DNA from: Rariglobus sp.
GTDB lineage: Bacteria; Verrucomicrobiota; Verrucomicrobiia; Opitutales; Opitutaceae
Reading direction: 5' to 3'
DNA: 41,951 bases
Assembly (NCBI GenBank): GCA_029266495.1
Contig: JAQSWS010000025.1
Coordinates: 1-41,951 of the forward strand
Position 1 is the first letter of the stretch. Each line of letters begins with the position of its first letter. This document shows, piece by piece, positions 7,808 to 17,081 of this stretch. The notes under the pieces are model-generated. The model did not search any database. It was not told the DNA's origin and saw only the letters and a program-made list of their open reading frames with translations. The translations under genes were made by a program, and so were the position numbers.

Positions 7808-9697
7808 ATGAAGATACCCTCCCCCAGCCTGATTTCCTCCGTCCTCTTTGCCGGACTGGTGCTGTGTCCGCCGTTATACGCGGCATCCCAAAACGAACAA
7901 CTCCCGCCATCGTCGGTGGCTTCAGGCGTCGACGTCGGGATCTCCACGGGTGATCCGGCCTCGCTACAGGCCGGGATCCAAAAGGCATATCAGCAGGGGT
8001 TCAAAAAGGTGATCATTCCCCCGGGCGTATATCGGATTCCCCGTCCTGAAAACGAATCATGGCACCTGCGGTTTGCCGACATGAAAGACTTCGAGATCGA
8101 GGCTTCCGGAGCCACGTTTGTCATGTTGGGCCGGGACCGCCGGGCGCTGCTTTTCGATTACTGCAAAAACGTCACGCTGCGCGGAGCCACTCTCCTGCGC
8201 GAAACACCTCCGTTTTCCCAAGGCAAGATCGAGGTCATCGCGGCCGACCGCAGTTCGGTCGATGTGCGCATCGACGCGGGCTACCCCGCCGACCTCGACG
8301 ACAAACGCTATTTTCCGCAGATCCCCGTCTTCAATACCTACCAGAAGGGAACGCGGCGGCTGAAACCCTTGGTGCCTGATATCTACATCGCCCGGGTCGA
8401 ACGAATCGGCGACGATCTGTTTCGCTTTCACACGCGCGCCCGGATCGATCCACGGCTTCCTTTGACCGTCGGCGATCCGGTCGCCTGGCGCGGACGGCCC
8501 GGCTCGGATTTAAGCATCTGGAGCAGCGGCGGCATGCGCATGGAAAATGTCACGATCAAAAACGGCAACGGCATCGCGTTCATGGAACTCTGCGGGGCTG
8601 GCGATAACGCCTACATCGGTTGCACGATCACTTACGCGTCGCCACCCGCCGGGGCCTCGGAAGTCCCGTTGCTGGCCTGCGCCCTCGATGGCTTTCACAG
8701 CGCGTCTCTACGCAAGGGTCCCCGTCTCGAAAACTGTTCGTTCGAAGGACTCAATGATGATCAGGTCAACATCCACGGCACCTACGCGATGGTGGTGGAG
8801 ACGAAGGGCACGAGCGTCATCGTTGACTGGCGCGCGCCCCATTCCGGAGCCCGCGAACCGTTCCCCTTTGCGCAGCCCGGCGATACGATCCGCTTCTATG
8901 ATCGCGAAGGGGCGCTCTGCGGCACCGCCTCCGCCGTGTCCATCCGTCACCTGCCGGACCACAATCCGGGAGACCTGGGTAAAATCAACTCGCGCCGGTT
9001 TTCCGACCGAAAAGCGGCCGCCTACTTTGAAGTCACCGTTGATCGTCCGGTTTCCGCCCCGCGCACCGGACTCGCCGCCAACGTCAACACCACCGGAAGC
9101 GGTTTTGTCATTCGCAACTCGACGTTCCGCAACAATCGCGCGCACGGTCTTTTCATCCGCGCCAGCGACGGCCTGATTGAGAACAACACGATCGAAGGCT
9201 CGATGATGGCGGGCATCGTGATCGCGCCGGAGATGAACTCGTGGAACGAGTCCGATTATGCCCGCAACATCACGATCCAAGGCAATACCCTGCGCAACGT
9301 CGGGATCGCCACGCAGCCTTGGAACAGCGGCATCACCGTGGCGGCGCACGAATACGGCGCCTTCGTCCCGCTGCCCGGCGGCCATCGGGATATCGTGATC
9401 CGTGACAACCGGCTGGAGGACAACCGCGGTCCCAACATTGTGATCACCTCGGCCATCGGCGTGGAGATCAGCGGGAATCAATTTATCAATCCCATGTCCT
9501 CCCCGGTGCTTCGCCTGGAGAACATCGGAGTCGATAACGACAAGGCGTTAATCTGGATGCGCCACGCGGAGAACGTCAGGCTGCACGGGAATACCGTCCT
9601 CTCGCCTGGCGAGTATTTCGAGAAACTGGTCGACGCCGATCAGTCGGTGACGGTTCACGGTCTTCCTGGTGGCGTCATTCTGACTCCGAAAAAGTAA
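7808..9697 (+). CDS. Secreted right-handed beta-helix protein (putative carbohydrate-active enzyme)
   Basis: 629 residues with a signal peptide (LISSVLFAGLVLCPPLYA, cut near 25). The rest is a parallel beta-helix: FRNNRAHGLFIRASDGLIENN and ITIQGNTLRNVG are typical repeat turns. It is paralogous along its whole mature length to the beta-helix part of the protein at 2263-5478; both share SWHL-F-x-DM, PPFSQG and VPDIYIARV. Shared acidic motifs are ALDGFHS (292-298) and NDDQVNIHG (316-324), which are likely active-site positions. The pattern resembles GH110-type glycosidases, but pectinolytic lyase or hydrolase activity is equally possible. It is the third gene of the plus-strand run and ends 14 bp before the esterase gene. 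It lacks the duplicated C-terminal domains of its paralogue. Confidence 0.85.
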   Translation: MKIPSPSLISSVLFAGLVLCPPLYAASQNEQLPPSSVASGVDVGISTGDPASLQAGIQKAYQQGFKKVIIPPGVYRIPRPENESWHLRFADMKDFEIEASGATFVMLGRDRRALLFDYCKNVTLRGATLLRETPPFSQGKIEVIAADRSSVDVRIDAGYPADLDDKRYFPQIPVFNTYQKGTRRLKPLVPDIYIARVERIGDDLFRFHTRARIDPRLPLTVGDPVAWRGRPGSDLSIWSSGGMRMENVTIKNGNGIAFMELCGAGDNAYIGCTITYASPPAGASEVPLLACALDGFHSASLRKGPRLENCSFEGLNDDQVNIHGTYAMVVETKGTSVIVDWRAPHSGAREPFPFAQPGDTIRFYDREGALCGTASAVSIRHLPDHNPGDLGKINSRRFSDRKAAAYFEVTVDRPVSAPRTGLAANVNTTGSGFVIRNSTFRNNRAHGLFIRASDGLIENNTIEGSMMAGIVIAPEMNSWNESDYARNITIQGNTLRNVGIATQPWNSGITVAAHEYGAFVPLPGGHRDIVIRDNRLEDNRGPNIVITSAIGVEISGNQFINPMSSPVLRLENIGVDNDKALIWMRHAENVRLHGNTVLSPGEYFEKLVDADQSVTVHGLPGGVILTPKK

Positions 9698-9711
9698 GAG
9701 AGAGCGATCCC

Positions 9712-11787
9712 ATGCACCGCCCCGCATCACCTCGGAGTCTTGGATCGGCGCTGATTTTGGGATTGGGTCTGGGCGCCACATTTTCCGTTCCCGCCTTTGC
9801 GGACGTCGCTCTGCCGGCGATCATCTCGGACCATGCCGTGCTTCAAAAATCCTACCAGACGGCCCTCTGGGGGACCGCCTCTCCGGATGAAAAGGTGACG
9901 GCCACTCTCTCGGTTGCGCGGGGCGAAACGGTGGCGGACTCCGCCGGCGCGTGGCGCCTCACGCTGGATCTTACCCAGACCGGCCCGGGACCGCATGATC
10001 TTGTTGTCGCAGGAAACAACCGGCTCGTCGTTTCTGATGTCATCGTCGGTGAGGTCTGGGTCGCGTCGGGTCAGTCGAACATGGAATTTACGTTGAACAA
10101 GACGACCGAGATCGAAGAGGCGATCGCTGCTCCGCCCACCCCCCATATCCGTCAGTTCCTGGTCCGTAAAAATACCGCCAATACCCCGCGGGCTGATTGC
10201 CAAGGCACCTGGACGCTCGCCAGCCCCGAGACGGTGGGCAACTTCTCCGCCGTCGGCTATCATTTCGCGCGGAGCCTTCACCAGCGCCTGCAAGTTCCGG
10301 TCGGACTGATACACACCTCGTGGGGCGGCACGCCCGTTGAAGCGTGGACGAGCACCGAGGCGCTGGACACCGACCCCGAACTTAAAGCGGGCCGCGAAAA
10401 CATGGAGGCCGAGATCGCCGCCCATCCCCGGCTCAAGGCCGATTACGTCACCGCATTTCACGAATGGGCGAAAAAATATAATCGCGAAGACGCCCCCGTC
10501 GCCCCCGCCACATTCACCGATCAGGAGCTTCCCGCCGCCGAGTGGAAACCCGTGACGCTGCCGGGCTCGTTCAGTGCCGCCGCACTCCCTGATGCGGGCG
10601 TGGTTTGGCTCAAAAAAATCATCCCGCTGCACGGGGAAGCCGCAAAAGGACGATTCCCGCTCCCGCTGAACCTCGGCGTTCCCGAAGGATTTGAAACCGT
10701 TTACTACAACGGAAAGCGCATCGCCGCCATCACGCCCGACAGCTGTGAAGGCATCGGCGCACGGCATGTTTACTACCCCGGAGGCAGCATCGATGGCGAC
10801 AACGTCCTCGCCGTGCGCCTCTATACTCCCGCCGGGAACGCGGGCGTGAACGGAGAGCTCAGTTTTTACGCGACCTCGCTGAAAGGAGAATGGCTCGCCA
10901 AGGTCGAACGCGAGTTGCCGTCGCTCGACGACGCGGCCCGCCAAAGTTACCCACGCGCCCCGAAGGTCATCGCCGCGCCCCACCTCCGGCCCGGCGCCCT
11001 CTACAATGGCATGATCGCGCCGCTCGTGGCCTGCACCATTCGGGGGATCATCTGGTATCAGGGGGAAAGCAACGACGGCCGGGCCTATCAATATCGGACG
11101 GCCTTCCCACTGATGATTTCCGACTGGCGGCGGCGCTGGGGTCGCGACGTTCCCTTCTACTACTGCCAGCTGACCTGCTTCCGCGACAAAAGACCCGCGC
11201 CGAGCGAAAGCGCATGGGCGGAACTCCGCGAATCCCAGACCCGCGCGCTTTCCCTTCCCCATACCGGCCAGGCGATCCTGATCGACTTGGGCGAAACCGG
11301 GGACGTTCACCCGCGAAATAAAAAAGAGGTGGGCAATCGCCTCGGCTTGATCGCCCTCAACAAAACCTATGCTCAACCGGACGTCTTTTCCGGGCCGGTT
11401 TACAAATCGCATCGTGTTGAAGGCGACAAGATCCGCCTGACCTTCGGTGAACTTCATGGAGGGCTCGTCGCCAAGCCCCTGCCCCCGGACTACATCGTAA
11501 GTTCGTTGAACAAAGAAGTCCGTCCGTTGATCCGCAACAGCCCCGACAGTGAACTCGAGGGCTTTGCGATCTGCGGAGTGGCGGGGCGCTGGGTTTGGGC
11601 CAACGCCGTGATCGAAGGCGACACCATTATCGTCTCCTCCCCTGCCATTAAAGAGCCGGTGGCGGTCCGCTACGCCTGGGCCGACAGCCCCACTGCAAAC
11701 CTCTACAACCAAGCCGGACTTCCCGCAGGCCCCTTCAGGACCGATGAATTTAAGAGCGTCACCCAACACCGGCGCTTCGGCTTCTAA
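9712..11787 (+). CDS. Sialate O-acetylesterase-like carbohydrate esterase
   Basis: 691 residues with a signal peptide (IHG-free hydrophobic segment ALILGLGLGATFSVPAFA, cut near 30). The SASA/SGNH esterase family is shown by VWVASGQSNMEF with nucleophile Ser122, WGGTPVEAW, GIIWYQGESN, and DVHPRNKKEVGNRL with the Asp531/His533 pair. A jelly-roll-like insert separates the halves of the catalytic fold, and the length is normal for the family. In pectin loci such enzymes remove acetyl groups from rhamnogalacturonan or xylan; acetylated pectin is the likely target here by context, not sialic acid. It is 14 bp from both neighbours, so clearly within the operon. A very long antisense frame over it is a composition shadow. 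Confidence 0.92.
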   Translation: MHRPASPRSLGSALILGLGLGATFSVPAFADVALPAIISDHAVLQKSYQTALWGTASPDEKVTATLSVARGETVADSAGAWRLTLDLTQTGPGPHDLVVAGNNRLVVSDVIVGEVWVASGQSNMEFTLNKTTEIEEAIAAPPTPHIRQFLVRKNTANTPRADCQGTWTLASPETVGNFSAVGYHFARSLHQRLQVPVGLIHTSWGGTPVEAWTSTEALDTDPELKAGRENMEAEIAAHPRLKADYVTAFHEWAKKYNREDAPVAPATFTDQELPAAEWKPVTLPGSFSAAALPDAGVVWLKKIIPLHGEAAKGRFPLPLNLGVPEGFETVYYNGKRIAAITPDSCEGIGARHVYYPGGSIDGDNVLAVRLYTPAGNAGVNGELSFYATSLKGEWLAKVERELPSLDDAARQSYPRAPKVIAAPHLRPGALYNGMIAPLVACTIRGIIWYQGESNDGRAYQYRTAFPLMISDWRRRWGRDVPFYYCQLTCFRDKRPAPSESAWAELRESQTRALSLPHTGQAILIDLGETGDVHPRNKKEVGNRLGLIALNKTYAQPDVFSGPVYKSHRVEGDKIRLTFGELHGGLVAKPLPPDYIVSSLNKEVRPLIRNSPDSELEGFAICGVAGRWVWANAVIEGDTIIVSSPAIKEPVAVRYAWADSPTANLYNQAGLPAGPFRTDEFKSVTQHRRFGF

Positions 11788-11801
11788 CCCCGGCCAAGTC
11801 C

Positions 11802-13340
11802 ATGAGAACCCGTGCCTCACTTCTCAGAAGAACCCTTGGCCATGCCCTGCGTCCGCTCGGCCTTGTATTCTTTTTCGCCGCTCTGCCCGCCCAGGGTGAT
11901 GAGCCCGCCAGGACCGAGTTCGGCGTGTGTGCAAATCCACAAGCGCGCTCCGACCCCGACGCCTACTGCGATCACTTGATTGCTTCCGGAGTGAAATGGG
12001 TCCGGATCTCGCCCGAATGGGGTTTGATCGAAACCGCCAGGGGCATCTATAACGCCGCCTATCTCGACAAGCTGGATGCGATCGTGAACCGGTTGCACGC
12101 CGGTGGTGTAGGTATTCTCTGGATACTTTGCTACACCGCTCCCTGGGCCTCCTCCAAACCGGATCTGCCGTCGCCCGACCTCACGCGCCATAAACCCGCC
12201 GACTGGGCGGATTGGGGAAACTACGTCACCTTCATCGTCAGCCGCTATGACGGTAAGATCAAAAACTGGGAGGTGTGGAACGAACCCGATCTCGATCTAT
12301 TTTGGAAGGACGGCGTGGCCGACTATCACACCCTCCTGGTAAAAGCCCACGCCAGGATCAAAGCCGTCAACCCCGGGAACACCGTCGTGCTCGGTGGCCT
12401 GGCGATGTTTGACGGGACCGTCGACTCCTACGGCCTCGACACCTTCTTCGACCGCCTGCTGGCCCTTGGCGCCGCCCGCTCGTTCGACGTCACCAACTAT
12501 CATGCTTACGGACCCCACTCCCGTCAGCTCGCCCTGCGCCAAGGCATGCTGGACGTGATCAATAAATACGGACTGCACGCCAAACCCCTCTGGATCACCG
12601 AAACCGGATACTCGACGGCCGGCGACCTCTCCTTGGAGGCGGTGAAAGCCGACAGGGTGGATCAAATTCATCATGGGAATTTGCGACGGGACGATGTCGC
12701 CCGTTACTTCTGGTATTGCTTCGACAACCAGACCCTCGCGCGCCCCGACCCCAAGGAAGAAAACTTCGGCCTCGTCTCCGCGGACCTTTCCCCGCGAAAG
12801 GCATTCTATCGTTATCAAGCCCGCGATGGCGCCGCCACCGACTTCGCCGCCCAAGCCGCTTACCCCTCCCTCGCCCCTTCGCTCCACACCCTCTATTATG
12901 TTTCCGATGCCCGGGGCGATGGCGGCCTTGTGACCGCCTCGGGTGACGCCCGCGTCATCCCCGCCGGCCGTTACATGTATTTTCGCGTCAATGACGACTG
13001 GCTCCATGCGGGTAATGCCGGACTGGACGAGAGGGTTGATGTCGATGTCACCTTTCTGGATTCCGGCACCGGCGCCTTCGCCCTGCAGTATGACTCCACC
13101 ACCGAGCCCTATCGAAGCGTGACCTGCGCGCTCACGAACTCCGGCCGCTGGAGAACCGTCACGTTCACACTCGACGATGTGAAATTCGCCAATCGCCAAA
13201 ACCATGCCTCGGACCTCCGGTTGTATGCCCACGACGCCGCAGCCCTCACCGTGCGCAAAGTCACCGTGCGTAAACGCCGCAACCACGCCGCGGCCGTGCT
13301 CGCGACCGCGCCAGCCGGGCACTCACCGCCGATGCAATGA
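11802..13340 (+). CDS. GH39-like glycoside hydrolase with C-terminal beta domain
   Basis: 512 residues with an N-terminal signal region (LGLVFFFAALPAQG). Residues about 38-345 are a clan-A TIM barrel: VKWVRISPEWGLIE, NWEVWNEPD with the likely acid/base Glu161, and KPLWITETGYS with the likely nucleophile Glu267. These are the strand-4 and strand-7 glutamates of retaining enzymes such as GH39 and GH5. Residues about 360-490 form a beta-rich domain (GRYMYFRVNDDWLH, VDVDVTFLDSGTGAFALQYDS), probably carbohydrate-binding. The exact family and sugar (xyloside, arabinoside or rhamnoside) cannot be fixed by eye. It is tightly packed after the acetylesterase gene, and its promoter is probably that of the operon. 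Confidence 0.85.
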   Translation: MRTRASLLRRTLGHALRPLGLVFFFAALPAQGDEPARTEFGVCANPQARSDPDAYCDHLIASGVKWVRISPEWGLIETARGIYNAAYLDKLDAIVNRLHAGGVGILWILCYTAPWASSKPDLPSPDLTRHKPADWADWGNYVTFIVSRYDGKIKNWEVWNEPDLDLFWKDGVADYHTLLVKAHARIKAVNPGNTVVLGGLAMFDGTVDSYGLDTFFDRLLALGAARSFDVTNYHAYGPHSRQLALRQGMLDVINKYGLHAKPLWITETGYSTAGDLSLEAVKADRVDQIHHGNLRRDDVARYFWYCFDNQTLARPDPKEENFGLVSADLSPRKAFYRYQARDGAATDFAAQAAYPSLAPSLHTLYYVSDARGDGGLVTASGDARVIPAGRYMYFRVNDDWLHAGNAGLDERVDVDVTFLDSGTGAFALQYDSTTEPYRSVTCALTNSGRWRTVTFTLDDVKFANRQNHASDLRLYAHDAAALTVRKVTVRKRRNHAAAVLATAPAGHSPPMQ

Positions 13341-13362
13341 ACCTCGGGGTCATCACGTCTCC

Positions 13363-14988
13363 ATGAGAAAACCAGTGTTAACCATCGCGGCAGCGGCGGC
13401 TTTCGCAGGGGCCGTTCTGGCCTCCGCGCAGACGTCGCTCACTCCCTATGACTGCTGGAGCCATCTTCGCTTTGAAGAAGAATCGACCCATATCGACTCC
13501 TGGTCCGGCAATGGCACCGCCATAACGTTCGTAACGGACGCCGCTCAAGCACACGGCGGAACCGGTGCGCTGCGCATCGACGGTTCCGCTCCCGCGTCGG
13601 TGTGGGGCCCCCCGGTGGACGGAGGTGCGCTGCCCGAGGCGGGCGACCTGATCGGAGGTTATTTCTGGCTGAAAATCCTCGCGATGCCGGCAACCGGCAC
13701 CGGCGTTGACGTGCGAATGACCGGGTATGATCACCTCAATAACGAAACGATCTATTGCCAATCGACTCCGATCGATCTGACCAAGCAGCCGCTTAACACC
13801 TGGATCAAGGTCAACCTGGCGAGTTCCTCCAAGTCATACGCGCCCTCCGATAAAGCCGGCTTCAATATCGTATCCAGCGGAGGCCTGGACTGCCTGATCG
13901 ACGACATCACTTTCGGACGTCTCGCCGGTCCCGTAAGTCCCGGTGGAGACACCGCCGCAGTCGGCCCGGGGACAGTCAGCGCCTCCGGAGGCAAGATAAG
14001 CTCGGCCCGGCTCAAGAAAATCCCACCGAACAACCCAAACATTAAATACGTGGGGAGATGGACCGGAGACTCCAAGCGCTCTGTGAGCGCTTATGCGCGC
14101 CCCTACCTTAAGATGAATTTCTCCGGGAGCCTCGTGGCCATCAACCTGCTGCGACCCGTCAATCTGGACGTCACGATCGATGGTGTTTCAACCCGGCATC
14201 ATGGAGTGAACGGTCTCGTCGTTCTCGGCTCGGGCCTGCCACGCACTTCCATGCACAGCGTCCGGATCGCCGGTTTGAGTTACGACGACGTAATCGAGTT
14301 CGATGCGCTCCATCTGGATGAGACCGGCTCCCCCACCATGCCCATCATGGCCTCGGATCACATTGAGTTCGTAGGGGACTCTATCACGGCCGACGGGAAC
14401 GGATACGCATGGCGGGTGCCCGAAGCGATGAAAGTGGAGGGCAGCCGGATCGCCTGGCCGGGTATCGCCCTCGTGAATGGGTTCGGCTATTACACAACCA
14501 CCCCGCCGATTGTTGGCATGCAGGACGCGTATTTCGACAAGGGCATGCCGCTGCAGAATTCAAGGTCCGTCCCTTGGAACTTCAGCGCCTCCCCCTACAC
14601 GCCAAATATAGTTGTGATCAATCTGGGCACGAATGACGGAGCCGCGATCACGGGGAAAAAACCCTTGGTAAACAACTTCCAGGCGGCCTACACGACGTTT
14701 ATCAAGCGTGTTAAAGGAAAGCTCCCCGCCTCCGAAATTTTCGTCCTCCGCGCTTTCAGCATTCACTACGCGGATGTGAATGATGCGGTGGAAAAAGCCG
14801 CGAAGGCGGCCATCTCCTCCGGCGATGCCAGGGTTCACTACATCGACACCTCGGATTGGAACGTGGAAATCGGACCGGACGGGATCCATCCGACATCCGC
14901 CGGACAGGCCGCAATAGCAGACCGGCTTGTTTCCATTCTCAGACCGTATCTGAAAAGCTCCCCCAAACATCCTCACTCCATTCCATGA
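13363..14988 (+). CDS. CE2-like SGNH-hydrolase esterase with N-terminal CBM-like domain
   Basis: 541 residues from ATG at 13363; the longer frame from 13204 overlaps the preceding gene and lacks a signal peptide. The signal is [16 protein letters not shown]. Residues about 25-185 resemble a carbohydrate-binding beta-sandwich ([23 protein letters not shown]). Residues about 220-340 match the jelly-roll that precedes the catalytic part in CE2 acetyl esterases ([19 protein letters not shown]). The SGNH part follows, with [12 protein letters not shown] (nucleophile Ser340), NLGTNDG, and [10 protein letters not shown] (Asp506, His509). Expected role: deacetylation of a plant polysaccharide outside the cytoplasm. 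Its stop codon overlaps the start of rhaM by 4 bp (ATGA), so the two are translationally coupled. Confidence 0.88.
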   Translation: MRKPVLTIAAAAAFAGAVLASAQTSLTPYDCWSHLRFEEESTHIDSWSGNGTAITFVTDAAQAHGGTGALRIDGSAPASVWGPPVDGGALPEAGDLIGGYFWLKILAMPATGTGVDVRMTGYDHLNNETIYCQSTPIDLTKQPLNTWIKVNLASSSKSYAPSDKAGFNIVSSGGLDCLIDDITFGRLAGPVSPGGDTAAVGPGTVSASGGKISSARLKKIPPNNPNIKYVGRWTGDSKRSVSAYARPYLKMNFSGSLVAINLLRPVNLDVTIDGVSTRHHGVNGLVVLGSGLPRTSMHSVRIAGLSYDDVIEFDALHLDETGSPTMPIMASDHIEFVGDSITADGNGYAWRVPEAMKVEGSRIAWPGIALVNGFGYYTTTPPIVGMQDAYFDKGMPLQNSRSVPWNFSASPYTPNIVVINLGTNDGAAITGKKPLVNNFQAAYTTFIKRVKGKLPASEIFVLRAFSIHYADVNDAVEKAAKAAISSGDARVHYIDTSDWNVEIGPDGIHPTSAGQAAIADRLVSILRPYLKSSPKHPHSIP

Positions 14989-15299
14989 TCCGCAAAGCCT
15001 TCGTCATGTCGGTCAACCCTGGTAGCGAGCGCGAATACGAACACCGCCACCGCCCGATCTGGCCCGAGTTGGAGGCGGTTCTGAAGGCGCACGGCGTGCA
15101 CAACTACTCCATTTTCTTCGATGCGCCCACGCGCACGCTTTTCGCCTACGCCGAAATCGAAGATGAAGCCCGCTGGGCCGCCATCGCCGCCACTCCCGAA
15201 TGCCAAAAATGGTGGCGCCACATGGGCGACGTCATGCCGTCCAATGCCGACCACAGCCCCGTCGCCCGCGACCTGCGGGAAGTGTTTCACCTCTCCTAA
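14985..15299 (+). CDS. rhaM: L-rhamnose mutarotase
   Basis: 104 residues, exactly the length of E. coli RhaM, and visibly similar along the whole chain: [26 protein letters not shown], and C-K/R-WW-x-M-DVMP. Conserved His22, Tyr41 and the Trp76-Trp77 pair are present. RhaM interconverts the alpha and beta anomers of L-rhamnose in the cytoplasm to feed the rhamnose isomerase pathway. The start at 14985 overlaps the previous stop. As the last gene of the run, it is the clearest sign that the locus handles rhamnose-containing pectin (rhamnogalacturonan). No rhaA/B/D gene lies in the window. Confidence 0.96.
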   Translation: MIRKAFVMSVNPGSEREYEHRHRPIWPELEAVLKAHGVHNYSIFFDAPTRTLFAYAEIEDEARWAAIAATPECQKWWRHMGDVMPSNADHSPVARDLREVFHLS

Positions 15300-15479
15300 A
15301 CGACCCATTCCCTCACGCCTGCAGTCCAGCGTTGCACCTGTGACCGGGGCCAGACACCCCATGGAACACACCGCGCTCCCCCGCCCCGTCCGCGGATCGA
15401 GTTCCGGTGAAACTTCAGGCCGGCGAATCCACCCGCGCGATCGGTTGACGCCCGCCCACCCGTTTCGGAAACCGCCTCG

Positions 15480-17081
15480 CTACTGCTTCAACTCACGCAA
15501 CACGTGCCGCGTCTGCGCTTCGTCGAGTTCGCGCAGCGTCTGCGATTCTTGCATGCGGGCAAAGCGCACGAGATCGCCGGGCTCGGCGGACGGACCGAGT
15601 TGTGCCACCACAATCACCGCGTCTTCCTGGCGACTTGTGTTCACTGACTCCATCACCGCGGAATGCAGGTCGGCGATGATCGCCGCTCCAAACCGTTTCT
15701 CCATCGCCTGCGTGAATGCCTCCACCGAGCCGCCAGCCGACACCAGCTCATGCAAAAAAACGCCGTGGATGCGGCGCGCCTCGGCCGACTTTCCGCCGAA
15801 CCCGCCGAACTCCGGGAAAAAGCCCGGCAAAAAGCCTTCCACCCGCGGAGCAAACGCCCGCACCCGTTCCCCCGGCTCCACGCCCACCGTCGCGGACAAC
15901 CGGTTCGAATCGACCATCACCTTCTCCGAAACCCGGCGGCTCGTGAGAAAATGCAGAAAATCCACCGCGAGTTCCCGGTGCCTGGACGACCGCGCCACCC
16001 CAACCGCGTTGCCAGGACTAAGCGCCAGCTCCGAGCCCGGCCCCGACACGTTACGCCCGTAGCGAGGATCCTCGACGGAGGGAATCGGGATCGGAAAAAC
16101 GATCTGCTCAAATCCCGCCTCGGCCATAATCGTATCCGCTTCCCAACTGCCCGTGACGAGCATCACCGCCCTGCCCTGCGAGTAATAAAACACGCCGTCG
16201 TCGCGCTGCAATTGCACGAAGCCCTCGACCGTCTGCCTCCCGATTTCGCGCATAAGGGAGAGGCCGTCGGCCACCGCCGGCGTGCGCCAGGTCCACTCGC
16301 CGCGCAGGTAGGCGAGCGCGGCGTCGCGGGATCCGAACTCCAAGGTGCCTCGCGTGTCGAGTTCGCGCGCAAGACGCTGCGTCTGGCTTGAAAACAAGCT
16401 GCCGAGCACCGGCTGCATGTGCGTGTAGGAACCGGCCAGCGCAACGAGCGGACGCCTCGTGCGCGCGGAGAATTCGCGCACTTGTTCACAGAGCTGCATG
16501 AACTCGGCGTAGTTGTCCGGCGCCTTCGCTTCTCCGGTGATCTCGCGCAGCAGCTCGGCGTTGGCGAACACCCGCACCGTGGCGACCGTCATCGGAATCC
16601 CCAGCACCTGCTGCAGCGCCGGTCGATACGCCGGAGGAGTGGCCAGACCGTCCACAAACGTATCCCGCCACGGCATGCCTTCCAGCGGGGTGCCCGCGTT
16701 GTAGGGATTGGGTGCGTCAAGCCACGGCTCGAATGGAATAAAAAACCGCGCAAGAAAATCATCCGGTTGTCCGCGGTCCATCTCTGCGAGATCCGGCGCC
16801 GTGCCGCCCACCATTTGCGTGCGAAGCCATGCGGTCCACACGCGCAACGGCACCGGCACCTGTTCCACCCGCACGCCGGGATTCAACCGTTCATACTCGG
16901 CGATCGCCTCCTCGTGTGCGCGCAGAATGCCCGGATGAATCGTGGCGTGGGCAAACCGCAACACCACCGCGTCCCCCGTGCCCACCGACGATTCACGCCA
17001 GAGGCGCGCTCCCATGCGCCACGAAGCGAGGCCAAAGACGACGAGCAACAAAAACAATCCAAACAGGTTGAAACGGCTCAT
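15480..17081 (-). CDS. Membrane-anchored sugar ABC transporter substrate-binding protein
   Basis: 533 residues. The N-terminus is an uncleaved-looking anchor (NLFGLFLLLVVFGLASW) with no lipobox cysteine. Family 1 solute-binding features follow: VLRFAHATIHPGILRAHEEAIAEYERLNPGVRVEQV, GGTAPDLAEM, ALQQVLGIPMTVATVRVFANAELLREI, and YYSQGRAVMLVTGSW. Such proteins bring oligosaccharides or sugars to ABC permeases. No permease or ATPase gene is adjacent, so the partners must be elsewhere. The C-terminal 60 or so residues (after the usual fold) are an Arg/Glu-rich helical extension. It starts within the stop of the TPR-like gene (4-bp overlap), implying coupled expression. The gene is convergent with rhaM across a 180-bp gap with no strong hairpin. 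Confidence 0.85.
   Translation of the reverse strand: MSRFNLFGLFLLLVVFGLASWRMGARLWRESSVGTGDAVVLRFAHATIHPGILRAHEEAIAEYERLNPGVRVEQVPVPLRVWTAWLRTQMVGGTAPDLAEMDRGQPDDFLARFFIPFEPWLDAPNPYNAGTPLEGMPWRDTFVDGLATPPAYRPALQQVLGIPMTVATVRVFANAELLREITGEAKAPDNYAEFMQLCEQVREFSARTRRPLVALAGSYTHMQPVLGSLFSSQTQRLARELDTRGTLEFGSRDAALAYLRGEWTWRTPAVADGLSLMREIGRQTVEGFVQLQRDDGVFYYSQGRAVMLVTGSWEADTIMAEAGFEQIVFPIPIPSVEDPRYGRNVSGPGSELALSPGNAVGVARSSRHRELAVDFLHFLTSRRVSEKVMVDSNRLSATVGVEPGERVRAFAPRVEGFLPGFFPEFGGFGGKSAEARRIHGVFLHELVSAGGSVEAFTQAMEKRFGAAIIADLHSAVMESVNTSRQEDAVIVVAQLGPSAEPGDLVRFARMQESQTLRELDEAQTRHVLRELKQ

Noticed and set aside
9727-11820. Very long minus-strand frame opposite the acetylesterase gene
   Set aside because: It mirrors a strong plus-strand gene with recognisable motifs; the antisense translation has no family features and is explained by GC-rich codon use.
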